Shown one piece after another: positions 19,701 through 34,700 of a DNA stretch of 64,000 nt (its first letter is position 1; each line of letters starts with the position of its first letter). The notes under the pieces were generated by a model. It was not told the origin of the DNA. It was given only the letters and a program-made list of their open reading frames with translations, and did no database searches. The stretch is from Rosa chinensis. Taxonomy: Eukaryota; Streptophyta; Magnoliopsida; Rosales; Rosaceae. Both the position numbers and the translations under genes were made by a program. Where the stretch lies: assembly GCF_002994745.2 (NCBI RefSeq), contig NW_024387554.1:62001-126000 (forward strand). The letters run 5' to 3'.

Positions 19701-22700
19701 TTGAAAGAATAACTATGGCTTTGAATGTCACAAGAACAACGCATTGAAAGATTTAGAAGCGATTTCACGAAAAGAGAAAGCAAATCCTAAACTTAGAAGG
19801 GAGAAGTTTGGAAAATCACTGTTCATCTACTCAAATTGAAACAAAGTGATCAAATTATTTGAAAGAATAACTATGCTTTGAATGTCACTAGAACAACGCA
19901 TTTAAAGATTTAGAAGCCATATTCACGAAAGAGAAAGCAAATCCTAAACCCTAGAAGGGAAAGTTTTGAAAATCACTGTTCATCTACTCAAATTGAAACA
20001 AAGTGATCAAATTGTTTGAAAGAATAACTATGGCTTTGAATGTCACTAGAACAACGCATTGAAAGATTTAGAAGCGATTTCACGAAAAGAGAAAGCAAAT
20101 CCTAAACTTAGAAGGGAGAAGTTTGGAAAATCACTGTTCATCTACTCAAATTGAAACAAAGTGATCAAATTTTTGAAAGAATAACTATGGCATTGAATGT
20201 CACTAGAACAACGCATTTAAAGATTTAGAAGTCATTTCACTAAACGAAAGCAAATCTAAACCTAGAAGCGAGAAGTTTGGAAATCACTGTTCATAACTCA
20301 AATTGAAACAAAGTGATCAAATTGTTTGAAAGAATAACTATGGCTTTGAATGTCACTAAACAACGCATTTAAAGATTTAGAAGTCATTTCACTAAAAGGA
20401 AAGCAAATCCTAAACCCTAGAAGCGAGAAGTTTGGAAAATCACTGTTCATAACTCAAATTGAAACAAAGTGATCAAATTGTTTGAAAGAATAACTATGGC
20501 TTTGAATGTCACTAGAACAACGCATTGAAAGATTTAAAGCGATTTCACGAAAGAGAAAGCAAATCCTAAACTTAGAAGCGAGAAGTTTGGAAATCACTGT
20601 TCATACTACTCAAATTGAAACAAAGTGATCAAATTTTTGAAAGAATAACTATGGCTTTGAATGTCACTAGAACAACGCATTTAAAGATTTAGAAGCCATT
20701 TTCACGAAAAGAGAAAGCAAATCCTAAACCCTAGAAGGAGAAGTTTGGAAAATCACTGTTCATCTACTCAAATTGAAACAAAGTGATCAAATTGTTTGAA
20801 AGAATAACTATGGCTTTGAATGTCACTAAAACAACGCATTTAAAGATTTAGAAGCATTTCACTAAAAGCGAAAGCAAATCCTAAACCCTAGAAGCGAGAA
20901 GTTTGGAAAATCACTGTTCATAACTCAAATTGAAACAAAGTGATCAAATTGTTTGAAAGAATAACTATGGCTTTGAATGTCACTAGAACAACGCATTGAA
21001 AGATTTAGAAGCATTTCACGAAAAGAGAAAGCAAATCCTAAACTTAGAAGCGAGAAGTTTGGAAAATCACTGTTCATCTACTCAAATTGAAACAAAGTGA
21101 TCAAATTGTTTGAAAGAATAACTATGGCTTTGAATGTCACTAGAACAACGCATTTAAAGATTTAGAAGCCATTTCACGAAAAGAGAAAGCAAATCCTAAA
21201 CCCTAGAGGGAGAAGTTTGGAAATCACTGTTCATACTCAAATTGAAACAAAGTGATCAAATTGTTTGAAAGAATAACTATGGCTTTGAATGTCACTAAAC
21301 AACGCATTTAAAGATTTAGAAGCATTTCACAAAAGCGAAAGCAAATCCTAAACCCTAGAAGCGAGAAGTTTGGAAATCACTGTTCATCAACTCAAATTGA
21401 AACAAAGTGATCAAATTGTTTGAAAGAATAACTATGGCTTTGAATGTCACTAGAACAACGCATTGAAAGATTTAGAAGCGATTTCACGAAAAGAGAAAGC
21501 AAATCCTAAACTTAGAAGCGAGAAGTTTGGAAATCACTGTTCAACTACTCAAATTGAAACAAAGTGATCAAATTATTTGAAAGAATAACTATGGCTTTGA
21601 ATGTCACTAGAACAACGCATTTAAAGATTTAGAAGCCATTTCACGAAAAGAGAAAGCAAATCCTAAACCCTAGAAGCGAGAAGTTTGGAAAATCACTGTT
21701 CATCTACTCAAATTGAAACAAAGTGATCAAATTGTTTGAAAGAATAACTATGGCTTTGAATGTCACAAAACAACGCATTTAAAGATTTAGAAGTCATTTC
21801 ACTAAAAGCGAAAGCAAATCCTAAACCCTAGAAGCGAGAAGTTTGGAAAATCACTGTTCATCACTCAAATTGAAACAAAGTGATCAAATTGTTTGAAAGA
21901 ATAACTATGGCTTTGAATGTCACTAGAACAACGCATTGAAAGATTTAAAGCGATTTCACGAAAAGAGAAAGCAAATCCTAAACTTAGAAGCGAGAAGTTT
22001 GAGAAATCACTGTTCAACTACTCAAATTGAAACAAAGTGATCAAATTATTTGAAAGAATAACTATGGCTTTGAATGTCACTAGAACAACGCATTTAAAGA
22101 TTTAGAAGCCATTTTCACGAAAAGAGAAAGCAAATCCTAAACCTAGAAGGAGAAGTTTGGAAAATCACTGTTCATCTACTCAAATTGAAACAAAGTGATC
22201 AAATTGTTTGAAAGAATAACTATGGCTTTGAATGTCACAAAACAACGCATTAAAGATTTAGAAGCATTTCACTAAAAGCGAAAGCAAATCCTAAACCTAG
22301 AAGCGAGAAGTTTGGAAAATCACTGTTCATCTACTCAAATTGAAACAAAGTGATCAAATTGTTTGAAAGAATAACTATGGCTTTGAATGTCACTAGAACA
22401 ACGCATTTAAAGATTTAGAAGCATTTCACGAAAAGAGAAAGCAAATCCTAAACTTAGAAGGAGAAGTTTGGAAAATCACTGTTCATACTACTCAAATTGA
22501 AACAAAGTGATCAAATTTTTGAAAGAATAACTATGGCTTTGAATGTCACTAGAACAACGCATTAAAGATTTAGAAGCATTTCACGAAAAGAGAAAGCAAA
22601 TCCTAAACCTAGAAGGGAGAAGTTTGGAAAATCACTGTTCATCTACTCAAATTGAAACAAAGTGATCAATTGTTTGAAAGAATAACTATGGCTTTGAATG

Positions 22701-25700
22701 TCACTAGAACAACGCATTTAAAGATTTAGAAGTCATTTCACTAAAACGAAAGCAAATCCTAAACCCTAGAAGCGAGAAGTTTGGAAAATCACTGTTCATA
22801 ACTCAAATTGAAACAAAGTGATCAAATTGTTTGAAAGAATAACTATGGCTTTGAATGTCACTAAACAACGCATTAAAGATTTAGAAGCATTTCACTAAAA
22901 GCGAAAGCAAATCCTAAACCTAGAAGCGAGAAGTTTGGAAAATCACTGTTCATAACTCAAATTGAAACAAAGTGATCAAATTGTTTGAAAGAATAACTAT
23001 GGCTTTGAATGTCACTAGAACAACGCATTTAAAGATTTAGAAGCATTTCACGAAAAGAGAAAGCAAATCCTAAACCTAGAAGCGAGAAGTTTGGAAAATC
23101 ACTGTTCATACTACTCAAATTGAAACAAAGTGATCAAATTGTTTGAAAGAATAACTATGGCTTTGAATGTCACTAAACAACGCATTTAAAGATTTAGAAG
23201 CATTTCACGAAAAGGAAAGCAAATCCTAAACCCTAGAAGGGAGAAGTTTGGAAAATCACTGTTCATCTACTCAAATTGAAACAAAGTGATCAAATTGTTT
23301 GAAAGAATAACTATGGCTTTGAATGTCACTAAAACAACGCATTAAAGATTTAGAAGCATTTCACGAAAAGAGAAAGCAAATCCTAAACCTAGAAGCGAGA
23401 AGTTTGGAAAATCACTGTTCACTACTCAAATTGAAACAAAGTGATCAAATTGTTTGAAAGAATAACTATGGCTTTGAATGTCACTAGAACAACGCATTGA
23501 AAGATTTAAAGCGATTTCACGAAAAGAGAAAGCAAATCCTAAACTTAGAAGCGAGAAGTTTGGAGAATCACTGTTCAACTACTCAAATTGAAACAAAGTG
23601 ATCAAATTATTTGAAAGAATAACTATGCTTTGAATGTCACTAGAACAACGCATTTAAAGATTTAGAAGCCATTATTTCACGAAAAGAGAAAGCAAATCCT
23701 AAACCCTAGTAGGAGAAGTTTGGAAAATCACTGTTCATCTACTCAAATTGAAACAAAGTGATCAAATTGTTTGAAAGAATAACTATGGCTTTGAATGTCA
23801 CTAAAACAACGCATTTAAAGATTTAGAAGTCATTTCACTAAAAGCGAAAGCAAATCCTAAACCCTAGAAGCGAGAAGTTTGGAAAATCACTGTTCATCAA
23901 CTCAAATTGAAACAAAGTGATCAAATTGTTTGAAAGAATAACTATGGCTTTGAATGTCACTAGAACAACGCATTGAAAGATTAAATGCGATTTCACGAAA
24001 AGAGAAAGCAAATCCTAAACTTAGAAGCGAGAAGTTTGGAGAATCACTGTTCACTACTCAAATTGAAACAAAGTGATCAAATTTTTGAAAGAATAACTAT
24101 GCTTTGAATGTCACTAGAACAACGCATTTAAAGATTTAGAAGCCATTTCACGAAAAGAGAAAGCAAATCCTAAACCCTAGTAGGGAGAAGTTTGGAAAAT
24201 CACTGTTCATCTACTCAAATTGAAACAAAGTGATCAAATTGTTTGAAAGAATAACTATGGCTTTGAATGTCACAAAACAACGCATTTAAAGATTTAGAAG
24301 TCATTTCACTAAAAGCGAAAGCAAATCCTAAACCCTAGAAGCGAGAAGTTTGGAAAATCACTGTTCATCTACTCAAATTGAAACAAAGTGATCAAATTGT
24401 TTGAAAGAATAACTATGGCTTTGAATGTCACTAGAACAACGCATTGAAAGATTTAGAAGCATTTCACGAAAAGGAAAGCAAATCCTAAACCTAGAAGCGA
24501 GAAGTTTGGAAATCACTGTTCACTACTCAAATTGAAACAAAGTGATCAAATTGTTTGAAAGAATAACTATGGCTTTGAATGTCACTAGAACAACGCATTA
24601 AAGATTTAGAAGCCATTTCACGAAAAGAGAAAGCAAATCCTAAACCTAGAAGGAGAAGTTTGAAAATCACTGTTCATCTACTCAAATTGAAACAAAGTGA
24701 TCAAATTGTTTGAAAGAATAACTATGGCTTTGAATGTCACTAGAACAACGCATTTAAAGATTTAGAAGCATTTCACGAAAAGAGAAAGCAAATCCTAAAC
24801 CTAGAAGGAGAAGTTTGGAAAATCACTGTCATCTACTCAAATTGAAACAAAGTGATCAAATTTTTGAAGAATAACTATGGCTTTGAATGTCACTAAACAA
24901 CGCATTTAAAGATTTAGAAGCATTCACTAAAAGAAAGCAAATCTAAACCCTAGAAGCGAGAAGTTTGGAAATCACTGTTCATAAACTCAAATTGAAACAA
25001 AGTGATCAAATTGTTTGAAAGAATAACTATGGCTTTGAATGTCACTAAAACAACGCATTTAAAGATTTAGAAGTCATTTCACTAAAAGCGAAAGCAAATC
25101 CTAAACCCTAGAAGCGAGAAGTTTGGAAAATCACTGTTCATAAACTCAAATTGAAACAAAGTGATCAAATTGTTTGAAAGAATAACTATGGCTTTGAATG
25201 TCACTAGAACAACGCATTGAAAGATTTAAATGCGATTTCACGAAAAGAGAAAGCAAATCCTAAACTTAGAAGCGAGAAGTTTGGAAATCACTGTTCACTA
25301 CTCAAATTGAAACAAAGTGATCAAATTATTTGAAAGAATAACTATGCTTTGAATGTCACTAGAACAACGCATTTAAAGATTTAGAAGCCATTATTTCACG
25401 AAAAGAGAAAGCAAATCCTAAACCTAGTAGGGAGAAGTTTGGAAAATCACTGTTCATCTACTCAAATTGAAACAAAGTGATCAAATTGTTTGAAAGAATA
25501 ACTATGGCTTTGAATGTCACTAAAACAACGCATTTAAAGATTTAGAAGTCATTTCACTAAAAGCGAAAGCAAATCCTAAACCCTAGAAGCGAGAAGTTTG
25601 GAAAATCACTGTTCATCAACTCAAATTGAAACAAAGTGATCAAATTGTTTGAAAGAATAACTATGGCTTTGAATGTCACTAGAACAACGCATTAAAGATT

Positions 25701-28700
25701 TAAATGCGATTTCACGAAAAGAGAAAGCAAATCCTAAACCTTAGAAGCGAGAAGTTTGGAAATCACTGTTCACTACTCAAATTGAAACAAAGTGATCAAA
25801 TTATTTGAAAGAATAACTATGGCTTTGAATGTCACTAGAACAACGCATTTAAAGATTTAGAAGCATTTTCACGAAAAGAGAAAGCAAATCCTAAACCTAG
25901 AAGGAGAAGTTTGGAAAATCACTGTTCATCTACTCAAATTGAAACAAAGTGATCAAATTGTTTGAAAGAATAACTATGGCTTTGAATGTCACAAAACAAC
26001 GCATTTAAAGATTTAGAAGTCATTTCACTAAAAGCGAAAGCAAATCCTAAACCTAGAAGCGAGAAGTTTGGAAAATCACTGTTCATCTACTCAAATTGAA
26101 ACAAAGTGATCAAATTGTTTGAAAGAATAACTATGGCTTTGAATGTCACTAGAACAACGCATTTAAAGATTTAAAGCGATTTCACAAAAGGAAAGCAAAT
26201 CCTAAACTAGAAGCGAGAAGTTTGGAAAATCACTGTTCATACTCAAATTGAAACAAAGTGATCAAATTGTTTGAAAGAATAACTATGCTTTGAATGTCAC
26301 TAGAACAACGCATTTAAAGATTTAGAAGCCATTTCACGAAAAGAGAAAGCAAATCCTAAACCCTAGAAGGAGAAGTTTGGAAAATCACTGTTCATCTACT
26401 CAAATTGAAACAAAGTGATCAAATTGTTTGAAAGAATAACTATGCTTTGAATGTCACTAGAACAACGCATTTAAAGATTTAGAAGCATTTCACGAAAAGA
26501 GAAAGCAAATCCTAAACCCTAGAAGGAGAAGTTTGGAAAATCACTGTTCATCTACTCAAATTGAAACAAAGTGATCAAATTGTTTGAAAGAATAACTATG
26601 GCTTTGAATGTCACTAGAACAACGCATTTAAAGATTTAGAAGCATTTCACTAAAACGAAAGCAAATCCTAAACCCTAGAAGCGAGAAGTTTGGAAATCAC
26701 TGTTCATAACTCAAATTGAAACAAAGTGATCAAATTGTTTGAAAGAATAACTATGGCTTTGAATGTCACTAGAACAACGCATTTAAGATTTAGAAGCATT
26801 TCACGAAAAGAAAGCAAATCCTAAACCCTAGAAGCGAGAAGTTTGGAAAATCACTGTTCATCACTCAAATTGAAACAAAGTGATCAAATTGTTTGAAAGA
26901 ATAACTATGGCTTTGAATGTCACTAGAACAACGCATTTAAAGATTTAGAAGCGATTTCACGAAAAGAGAAAGCAAATCCTAAACCTAGAAGCGAGAAGTT
27001 TGGAAAATCACTGTTCATCTACTCAAATTGAAACAAAGTGATCAAATTGTTTGAAAGAATAACTATGGCTTTGAATGTCACTAGAACAACGCATTTAAAG
27101 ATTTAGAAGCATTTCACGAAAAGAGAAAGCAAATCCTAAACCCTAGAGCGAGAAGTTTGGAAAATCACTGTTCATCTACTCAAATTGAAACAAAGTGATC
27201 AAATTGTTTGAAAGAATAACTATGGCTTTGAATGTCACTAGAACAACGCATTTAAAGATTTAGAAGCATTTCACTAAAAGAGAAAGCAAATCCTAAACCC
27301 TAGAAGCGAGAAGTTTGGAAAATCACTGTTCATACACTCAAATTGAAACAAAGTGATCAAATTGTTTGAAAGAATAACTATGGCTTTGAATGTCACTAGA
27401 ACAACGCATTGAAAGATTTAAAGCGATTTCACGAAAAGAGAAAGCAAATCCTAAACTTTAGAAGCGAGAAGTTTGGAAATCACTGTTCATCTACTCAAAT
27501 TGAAACAAAGTGATCAAATTATTTGAAAGAATAACTATGGCTTTGAATGTCACTAGAACAACGCATTTAAAGATTTAGAAGCCATTTCACGAAAAGAGAA
27601 AGCAAATCCTAAACCCTAGAAGGAGAAGTTTGGAAAATCACTGTTCATCTACTCAAATTGAAACAAAGTGATCAAATTGTTTGAAAGAATAACTATGGCT
27701 TTGAATGTCACTAAAACAACGCATTTAAAGATTTAGAAGTCATTTCACTAAAAGCGAAAGCAAATCCTAAACCCTAGAAGCGAGAAGTTTGGAAAATCAC
27801 TGTTCATCAACTCAAATTGAAACAAAGTGATCAAATTGTTTGAAAGAATAACTATGGCTTTGAATGTCACTAGAACAACGCATTGAAAGATTTAAATGCG
27901 ATTTCACGAAAAGAGAAAGCAAATCCTAAACTTAGAAGCGAGAAGTTTGGAAATCACTGTTCAACTACTCAAATTGAAACAAAGTGATCAAATTATTTGA
28001 AAGAATAACTATGCCTTTGAATGTCACTAGAACAACGCATTTAAAGATTTAGAAGCCATTATTTCACGAAAAGAGAAAGCAAATCCTAAACCCTAGTAGG
28101 GAGAAGTTTGGAAAATCACTGTTCATCTACTCAAATTGAAACAAAGTGATCAAATTGTTTGAAAGAATAACTATGGCTTTGAATGTCACAAAACAACGCA
28201 TTTAAAGATTTAGAAGTCATTTCACTAAAAGCGAAAGCAAATCCAAACCCTAGAAGCGAGAAGTTTGGAAAATCACTGTTCATCTACTCAAATTGAAACA
28301 AAGTGATCAAATTGTTTGAAAGAATAACTATGGCTTTGAATGTCACTAGAACAACGCATTAAAGATTTAAATGCGATTTCACGAAAAGAGAAAGCAAATC
28401 CTAAACCTTAGAAGCGAGAAGTTTGAGAATCACTGTTCAACTACTCAAATTGAAACAAAGTGATCAAATTATTTGAAAGAATAACTATGGCTTTGAATGT
28501 CACTAGAACAACGCATTTAAAGATTTAGAAGCCATTTCACGAAAAGAGAAAGCAAATCCTAAACCCTAGAAGGAGAAGTTTGGAAAATCACTGTTCATCT
28601 ACTCAAATTGAAACAAAGTGATCAAATTGTTTGAAAGAATAACTATGGCTTTGAATGTCACTAGAACAACGCATTGAAAGATTTAGAAGCGATTTCACGA

Positions 28701-31700
28701 AAAGAGAAAGCAAATCCTAAACTTAGAAGGAGAAGTTTGGAAAATCACTGTTCATCTACTCAAATTGAAACAAAGTGATCAAATTATTTGAAAGAATAAC
28801 TATGGCTTTGAATGTCACTAGAACAACGCATTTAAAGATTTAGAAGCATTTCACTAAAACGAAAGCAAATCCTAAACCCTAGAAGCGAGAAGTTTGGAAA
28901 ATCACTGTTCATAACTCAAATTGAAACAAAGTGATCAAATTGTTTGAAAGAATAACTATGGCTTTGAATGTCACTAAAACAACGCATTTAAAGATTTAGA
29001 AGCATTTCACGAAAAGGAAAGCAAATCCTAAACCCTAGAAGCGAGAAGTTTGGAAAATCACTGTTCATCTACTCAAATTGAAACAAAGTGATCAAATTGT
29101 TTGAAAGAATAACTATGGCTTTGAATGTCACTAGAACAACGCATTAAAGATTTAGAAGCATTTCACGAAAAGAGAAAGCAAATCCTAAACCTAGAAGCGA
29201 GAAGTTTGGAAATCACTGTTCACTACTCAAATTGAAACAAAGTGATCAAATTTTTGAAAGAATAACTATGCCTTTGAATGTCACTAGAACAACGCATTTA
29301 AAGATTTAGAAGCCATTTCACGAAAAGAGAAAGCAAATCCTAAACCCTAGAAGGAGAAGTTTGGAAAATCACTGTTCATACTACTCAAATTGAAACAAAG
29401 TGATCAAATTGTTTGAAAGAATAACTATGGCTTTGAATGTCACTAAACAACGCATTTAAAGATTTAGAAGCATTTCACTAAAAGCGAAAGCAAATCCTAA
29501 ACCCTAGAAGCGAGAAGTTTGGAAATCACTGTTCATAACTCAAATTGAAACAAAGTGATCAAATTGTTTGAAAGAATAACTATGGCTTTGAATGTCACTA
29601 GAACAACGCATTGAAAGATTTAAAGCGATTTCACGAAAAGAGAAAGCAAATCCTAAACTTAGAAGCGAGAAGTTTGGAGAATCACTGTTCACTACTCAAA
29701 TTGAAACAAAGTGATCAAATTATTTGAAAGAATAACTATGCCTTTGAATGTCACTAGAACAACGCATTTAAAGATTTAGAAGCCATTATTTCACGAAAAG
29801 AGAAGCAAATCCTAAACCCTAGTAGGGAGAAGTTTGGAAATCACTGTTCATCTACTCAAATTGAAACAAAGTGATCAAATTGTTTGAAAGAATAACTATG
29901 GCTTTGAATGTCACTAAAACAACGCATTTAAAGATTTAGAAGTCATTTCACTAAAAGCGAAAGCAAATCCTAAACCCTAGAAGCGAGAAGTTTGGAAAAT
30001 CACTGTTCATCACTCAAATTGAAACAAAGTGATCAAATTGTTTGAAAGAATAACTATGGCTTTGAATGTCACTAGAACAACGCATTGAAAGATTTAAATG
30101 CGATTTCACGAAAAGAGAAAGCAAATCCTAAACTTTAGAAGCGAGAAGTTTGGAGAATCACTGTTCAACTACTCAAATTGAAACAAAGTGATCAAATTAT
30201 TTGAAAGAATAACTATGCCTTTGAATGTCACTAGAACAACGCATTTAAAGATTTAGAAGCCATTATTTCACGAAAAGAGAAAGCAAATCCTAAACCCTAG
30301 TAGGGAGAAGTTTGGAAAATCACTGTTCATCTACTCAAATTGAAACAAAGTGATCAAATTGTTTGAAAGAATAACTATGGCTTTGAATGTCACAAAACAA
30401 CGCATTTAAAGATTTAGAAGTCATTTCACTAAAAGCGAAAGCAAATCCTAAACCCTAGAAGCGAGAAGTTTGGAAAATCACTGTTCATCTACTCAAATTG
30501 AAACAAAGTGATCAAATTGTTTGAAAGAATAACTATGGCTTTGAATGTCACTAGAACAACGCATTTAAAGATTTAGAAGCATTTCACGAAAAGGAAAGCA
30601 AATCCTAAACCCTAGAAGCGAGAAGTTTGGAAAATCACTGTTCACTACTCAAATTGAAACAAAGTGATCAAATTGTTTGAAAGAATAACTATGGCTTTGA
30701 ATGTCACTAGAACAACGCATTTAAAGATTTAGAAGCCATTTCACGAAAAGAGAAAGCAAATCCTAAACTAGAAGGAGAAGTTTGGAAAATCACTGTTCAT
30801 CTACTCAAATTGAAACAAAGTGATCAAATTTTTGAAAGAATAACTATGGCTTTGAATGTCACTAGAACAACGCATTTAAAGATTTAGAAGCATTTCACGA
30901 AAAGAGAAAGCAAATCCTAAACCCTAGAAGGGAGAAGTTTGGAAAATCACTGTTCATCTACTCAAATTGAAACAAAGTGATCAAATTGTTTGAAAGAATA
31001 ACTATGGCTTTGAATGTCACTAAACAACGCATTTAAAGATTTAGAAGTCATTTCACTAAAAGCGAAAGCAAATCCTAAACCCTAGAAGCGAGAAGTTTGG
31101 AAAATCACTGTTCATAAACTCAAATTGAAACAAAGTGATCAAATTGTTTGAAAGAATAACTATGGCTTTGAATGTCACTAGAACAACGCATTGAAAGATT
31201 TAAATGCGATTTCACGAAAAGAGAAGCAAATCCTAAACTTAGAAGCGAGAAGTTTGGAGAATCACTGTTCATACTCAAATTGAAACAAAGTGATCAAATT
31301 ATTTGAAAGAATAACTATGCTTTGAATGTCACTAGAACAACGCATTTAAAGATTTAGAAGCCATTATTCACGAAAAGAGAAAGCAAATCCTAAACCTAGA
31401 AGGAGAAGTTTGGAAATCACTGTTCATCTACTCAAATTGAAACAAAGTGATCAAATTGTTTGAAAGAATAACTATGGCTTTGAATGTCACTAAACAACGC
31501 ATTTAAAGATTTAGAAGCATTTCACAAAAGAGAAAGCAAATCCTAAACCCTAGAAGGGAGAAGTTTGGAAAATCACTGTTCATCTACTCAAATTGAAACA
31601 AAGTGATCAAATTGTTTGAAAGAATAACTATGGCTTTGAATGTCACTAGAACAACGCATTGAAAGATTTAAAGCATTTCACGAAAAGAGAAAGCAAATCC

Positions 31701-34700
31701 TAAACTAGAAGCGAGAAGTTTGGAAATCACTGTTCATAACTCAAATTGAAACAAAGTGATCAAATTATTTGAAAGAATAACTATGGCTTTGAATGTCACT
31801 AGAACAACGCATTTAAAGATTTAGAAGCCATTTCACGAAAGAGAAAGCAAATCCTAAACCCTAGAAGCGAGAAGTTTGGAAAATCACTGTTCATACTCAA
31901 ATTGAAACAAAGTGATCAAATTGTTTGAAAGAATAACTATGGCTTTGAATGTCACTAAAACAACGCATTTAAAGATTTAGAAGCATTTCACGAAAAGAGA
32001 AAGCAAATCCTAAACCTAGAAGCGAGAAGTTTGGAAATCACTGTTCATCTACTCAAATTGAAACAAAGTGATCAAATTGTTTGAAAGAATAACTATGGCT
32101 TTGAATGTCACTAGAACAACGCATTGAAAGATTTAAAGCGATTTCACGAAAGAGAAAGCAAATCCTAAACTTAGAAGCGAGAAGTTTGGAAATCACTGTT
32201 CAACTACTCAAATTGAAACAAAGTGATCAAATTATTTGAAAGAATAACTATGGCTTTGAATGTCACTAGAACAACGCATTTAAAGATTTAGAAGCCATTT
32301 CACGAAAAGAGAAAGCAAATCCTAAACCCTAGAAGGAGAAGTTTGGAAAATCACTGTTCATCTACTCAAATTGAAACAAAGTGATCAAATTGTTTGAAAG
32401 AATAACTATGGCTTTGAATGTCACTAGAACAACGCATTAAAGATTTAGAAGCATTTCACGAAAAGAGAAAGCAAATCCTAAACCTAGAAGCGAGAAGTTT
32501 GGAAAATCACTGTTCATCTACTCAAATTGAAACAAAGTGATCAAATTTTTGAAAGAATAACTATGGCTTTGAATGTCACTAGAACAACGCATTTAAAGAT
32601 TTAGAAGCATTTCACAAAAGAAAGCAAATCCTAAACCCTAGAAGCGAGAAGTTTGGAAATCACTGTTCATACTCAAATTGAAACAAAGTGATCAAATTGT
32701 TTGAAAGAATAACTATGGCTTTGAATGTCACTAAACAACGCATTTAAAGATTTAGAAGTCATTTCACTAAAAGCGAAAGCAAATCCTAAACCCTAGAAGC
32801 GAGAAGTTTGGAAAATCACTGTTCATAACTCAAATTGAAACAAAGTGATCAAATTGTTTGAAAGAATAACTATGGCTTTGAATGTCACTAGAACAACGCA
32901 TTGAAAGATTTAGAAGCGATTTCACGAAAAGAGAAAGCAAATCCTAAACTTAGAAGCGAGAAGTTTGGAAATCACTGTTCACTACTCAAATTGAAACAAA
33001 GTGATCAAATTATTTGAAAGAATAACTATGGCTTTGAATGTCACTAGAACAACGCATTTAAAGATTTAGAAGCCATTTCACGAAAAGAGAAAGCAAATCC
33101 TAAACCTAGAAGGAGAAGTTTGGAAATCACTGTTCATCTACTCAAATTGAAACAAAGTGATCAAATTGTTTGAAAGAATAACTATGGCTTTGAATGTCAC
33201 TAAAACAACGCATTTAAAGATTTAGAAGTCATTTCACTAAAAGCGAAAGCAAATCCTAAACCCTAGAAGCGAGAAGTTTGGAAAATCACTGTTCATCAAC
33301 TCAAATTGAAACAAAGTGATCAAATTGTTTGAAAGAATAACTATGGCTTTGAATGTCACTAGAACAACGCATTGAAAGATTTAAATGCGATTTCACGAAA
33401 AGAGAAAGCAAATCCTAAACTTTAGAAGCGAGAAGTTTGGAGAATCACTGTTCAACTACTCAAATTGAAACAAAGTGATCAAATTATTTGAAAGAATAAC
33501 TATGCTTTGAATGTCACTAGAACAACGCATTTAAAGATTTAGAAGCCATTATTTCACGAAAAGAGAAAGCAAATCCTAAACCCTAGAAGGGAGAAGTTTG
33601 GAAAATCACTGTTCATCTACTCAAATTGAAACAAAGTGATCAAATTGTTTGAAAGAATAACTATGGCTTTGAATGTCACTAAACAACGCATTTAAAGATT
33701 TAGAAGCATTTCACAAAAGAGAAAGCAAATCCTAAACCCTAGAAGCGAGAAGTTTGGAAAATCACTGTTCATCTACTCAAATTGAAACAAAGTGATCAAA
33801 TTGTTTGAAAGAATAACTATGGCTTTGAATGTCACTAGAACAACGCATTAAAGATTTAGAAGCATTTCACGAAAAGAGAAAGCAAATCTAAACCTAGAAG
33901 CGAGAAGTTTGGAAATCACTGTTCATAACTCAAATTGAAACAAAGTGATCAAATTTTTGAAAGAATAACTATGGCTTTGAATGTCACTAGAACAACGCAT
34001 TTAAAGATTTAGAAGCCATTTCACGAAAAGAGAAAGCAAATCCTAAACCCTAGAAGCGAGAAGTTTGGAAAATCACTGTTCATACTCAAATTGAAACAAA
34101 GTGATCAAATTGTTTGAAAGAATAACTATGGCTTTGAATGTCACTAGAACAACGCATTGAAAGATTTAGAAGCGATTTCACGAAAAGAGAAAGCAAATCC
34201 TAAACCTAGAAGCGAGAAGTTTGGAAAATCACTGTTCATCTACTCAAATTGAAACAAAGTGATCAAATTATTTGAAAGAATAACTATGGCTTTGAATGTC
34301 ACTAGAACAACGCATTTAAAGATTTAGAAGCATTTCACGAAAAGAGAAAGCAAATCCTAAACCCTAGAAGCGAGAAGTTTGGAAATCACTGTTCACTACT
34401 CAAATTGAAACAAAGTGATCAAATTGTTTGAAAGAATAACTATGGCTTTGAATGTCACTAAACAACGCATTTAAAGATTTAGAAGTCATTTCACTAAAAG
34501 CGAAAGCAAATCCTAAACCCTAGAAGCGAGAAGTTTGGAAAATCACTGTTCATAACTCAAATTGAAACAAAGTGATCAAATTGTTTGAAAGAATAACTAT
34601 GGCTTTGAATGTCACTAGAACAACGCATTGAAAGATTTAAATGCGATTTCACGAAAAGAGAAAGCAAATCCTAAACTTTAGAAGCGAGAAGTTTGGAGAA

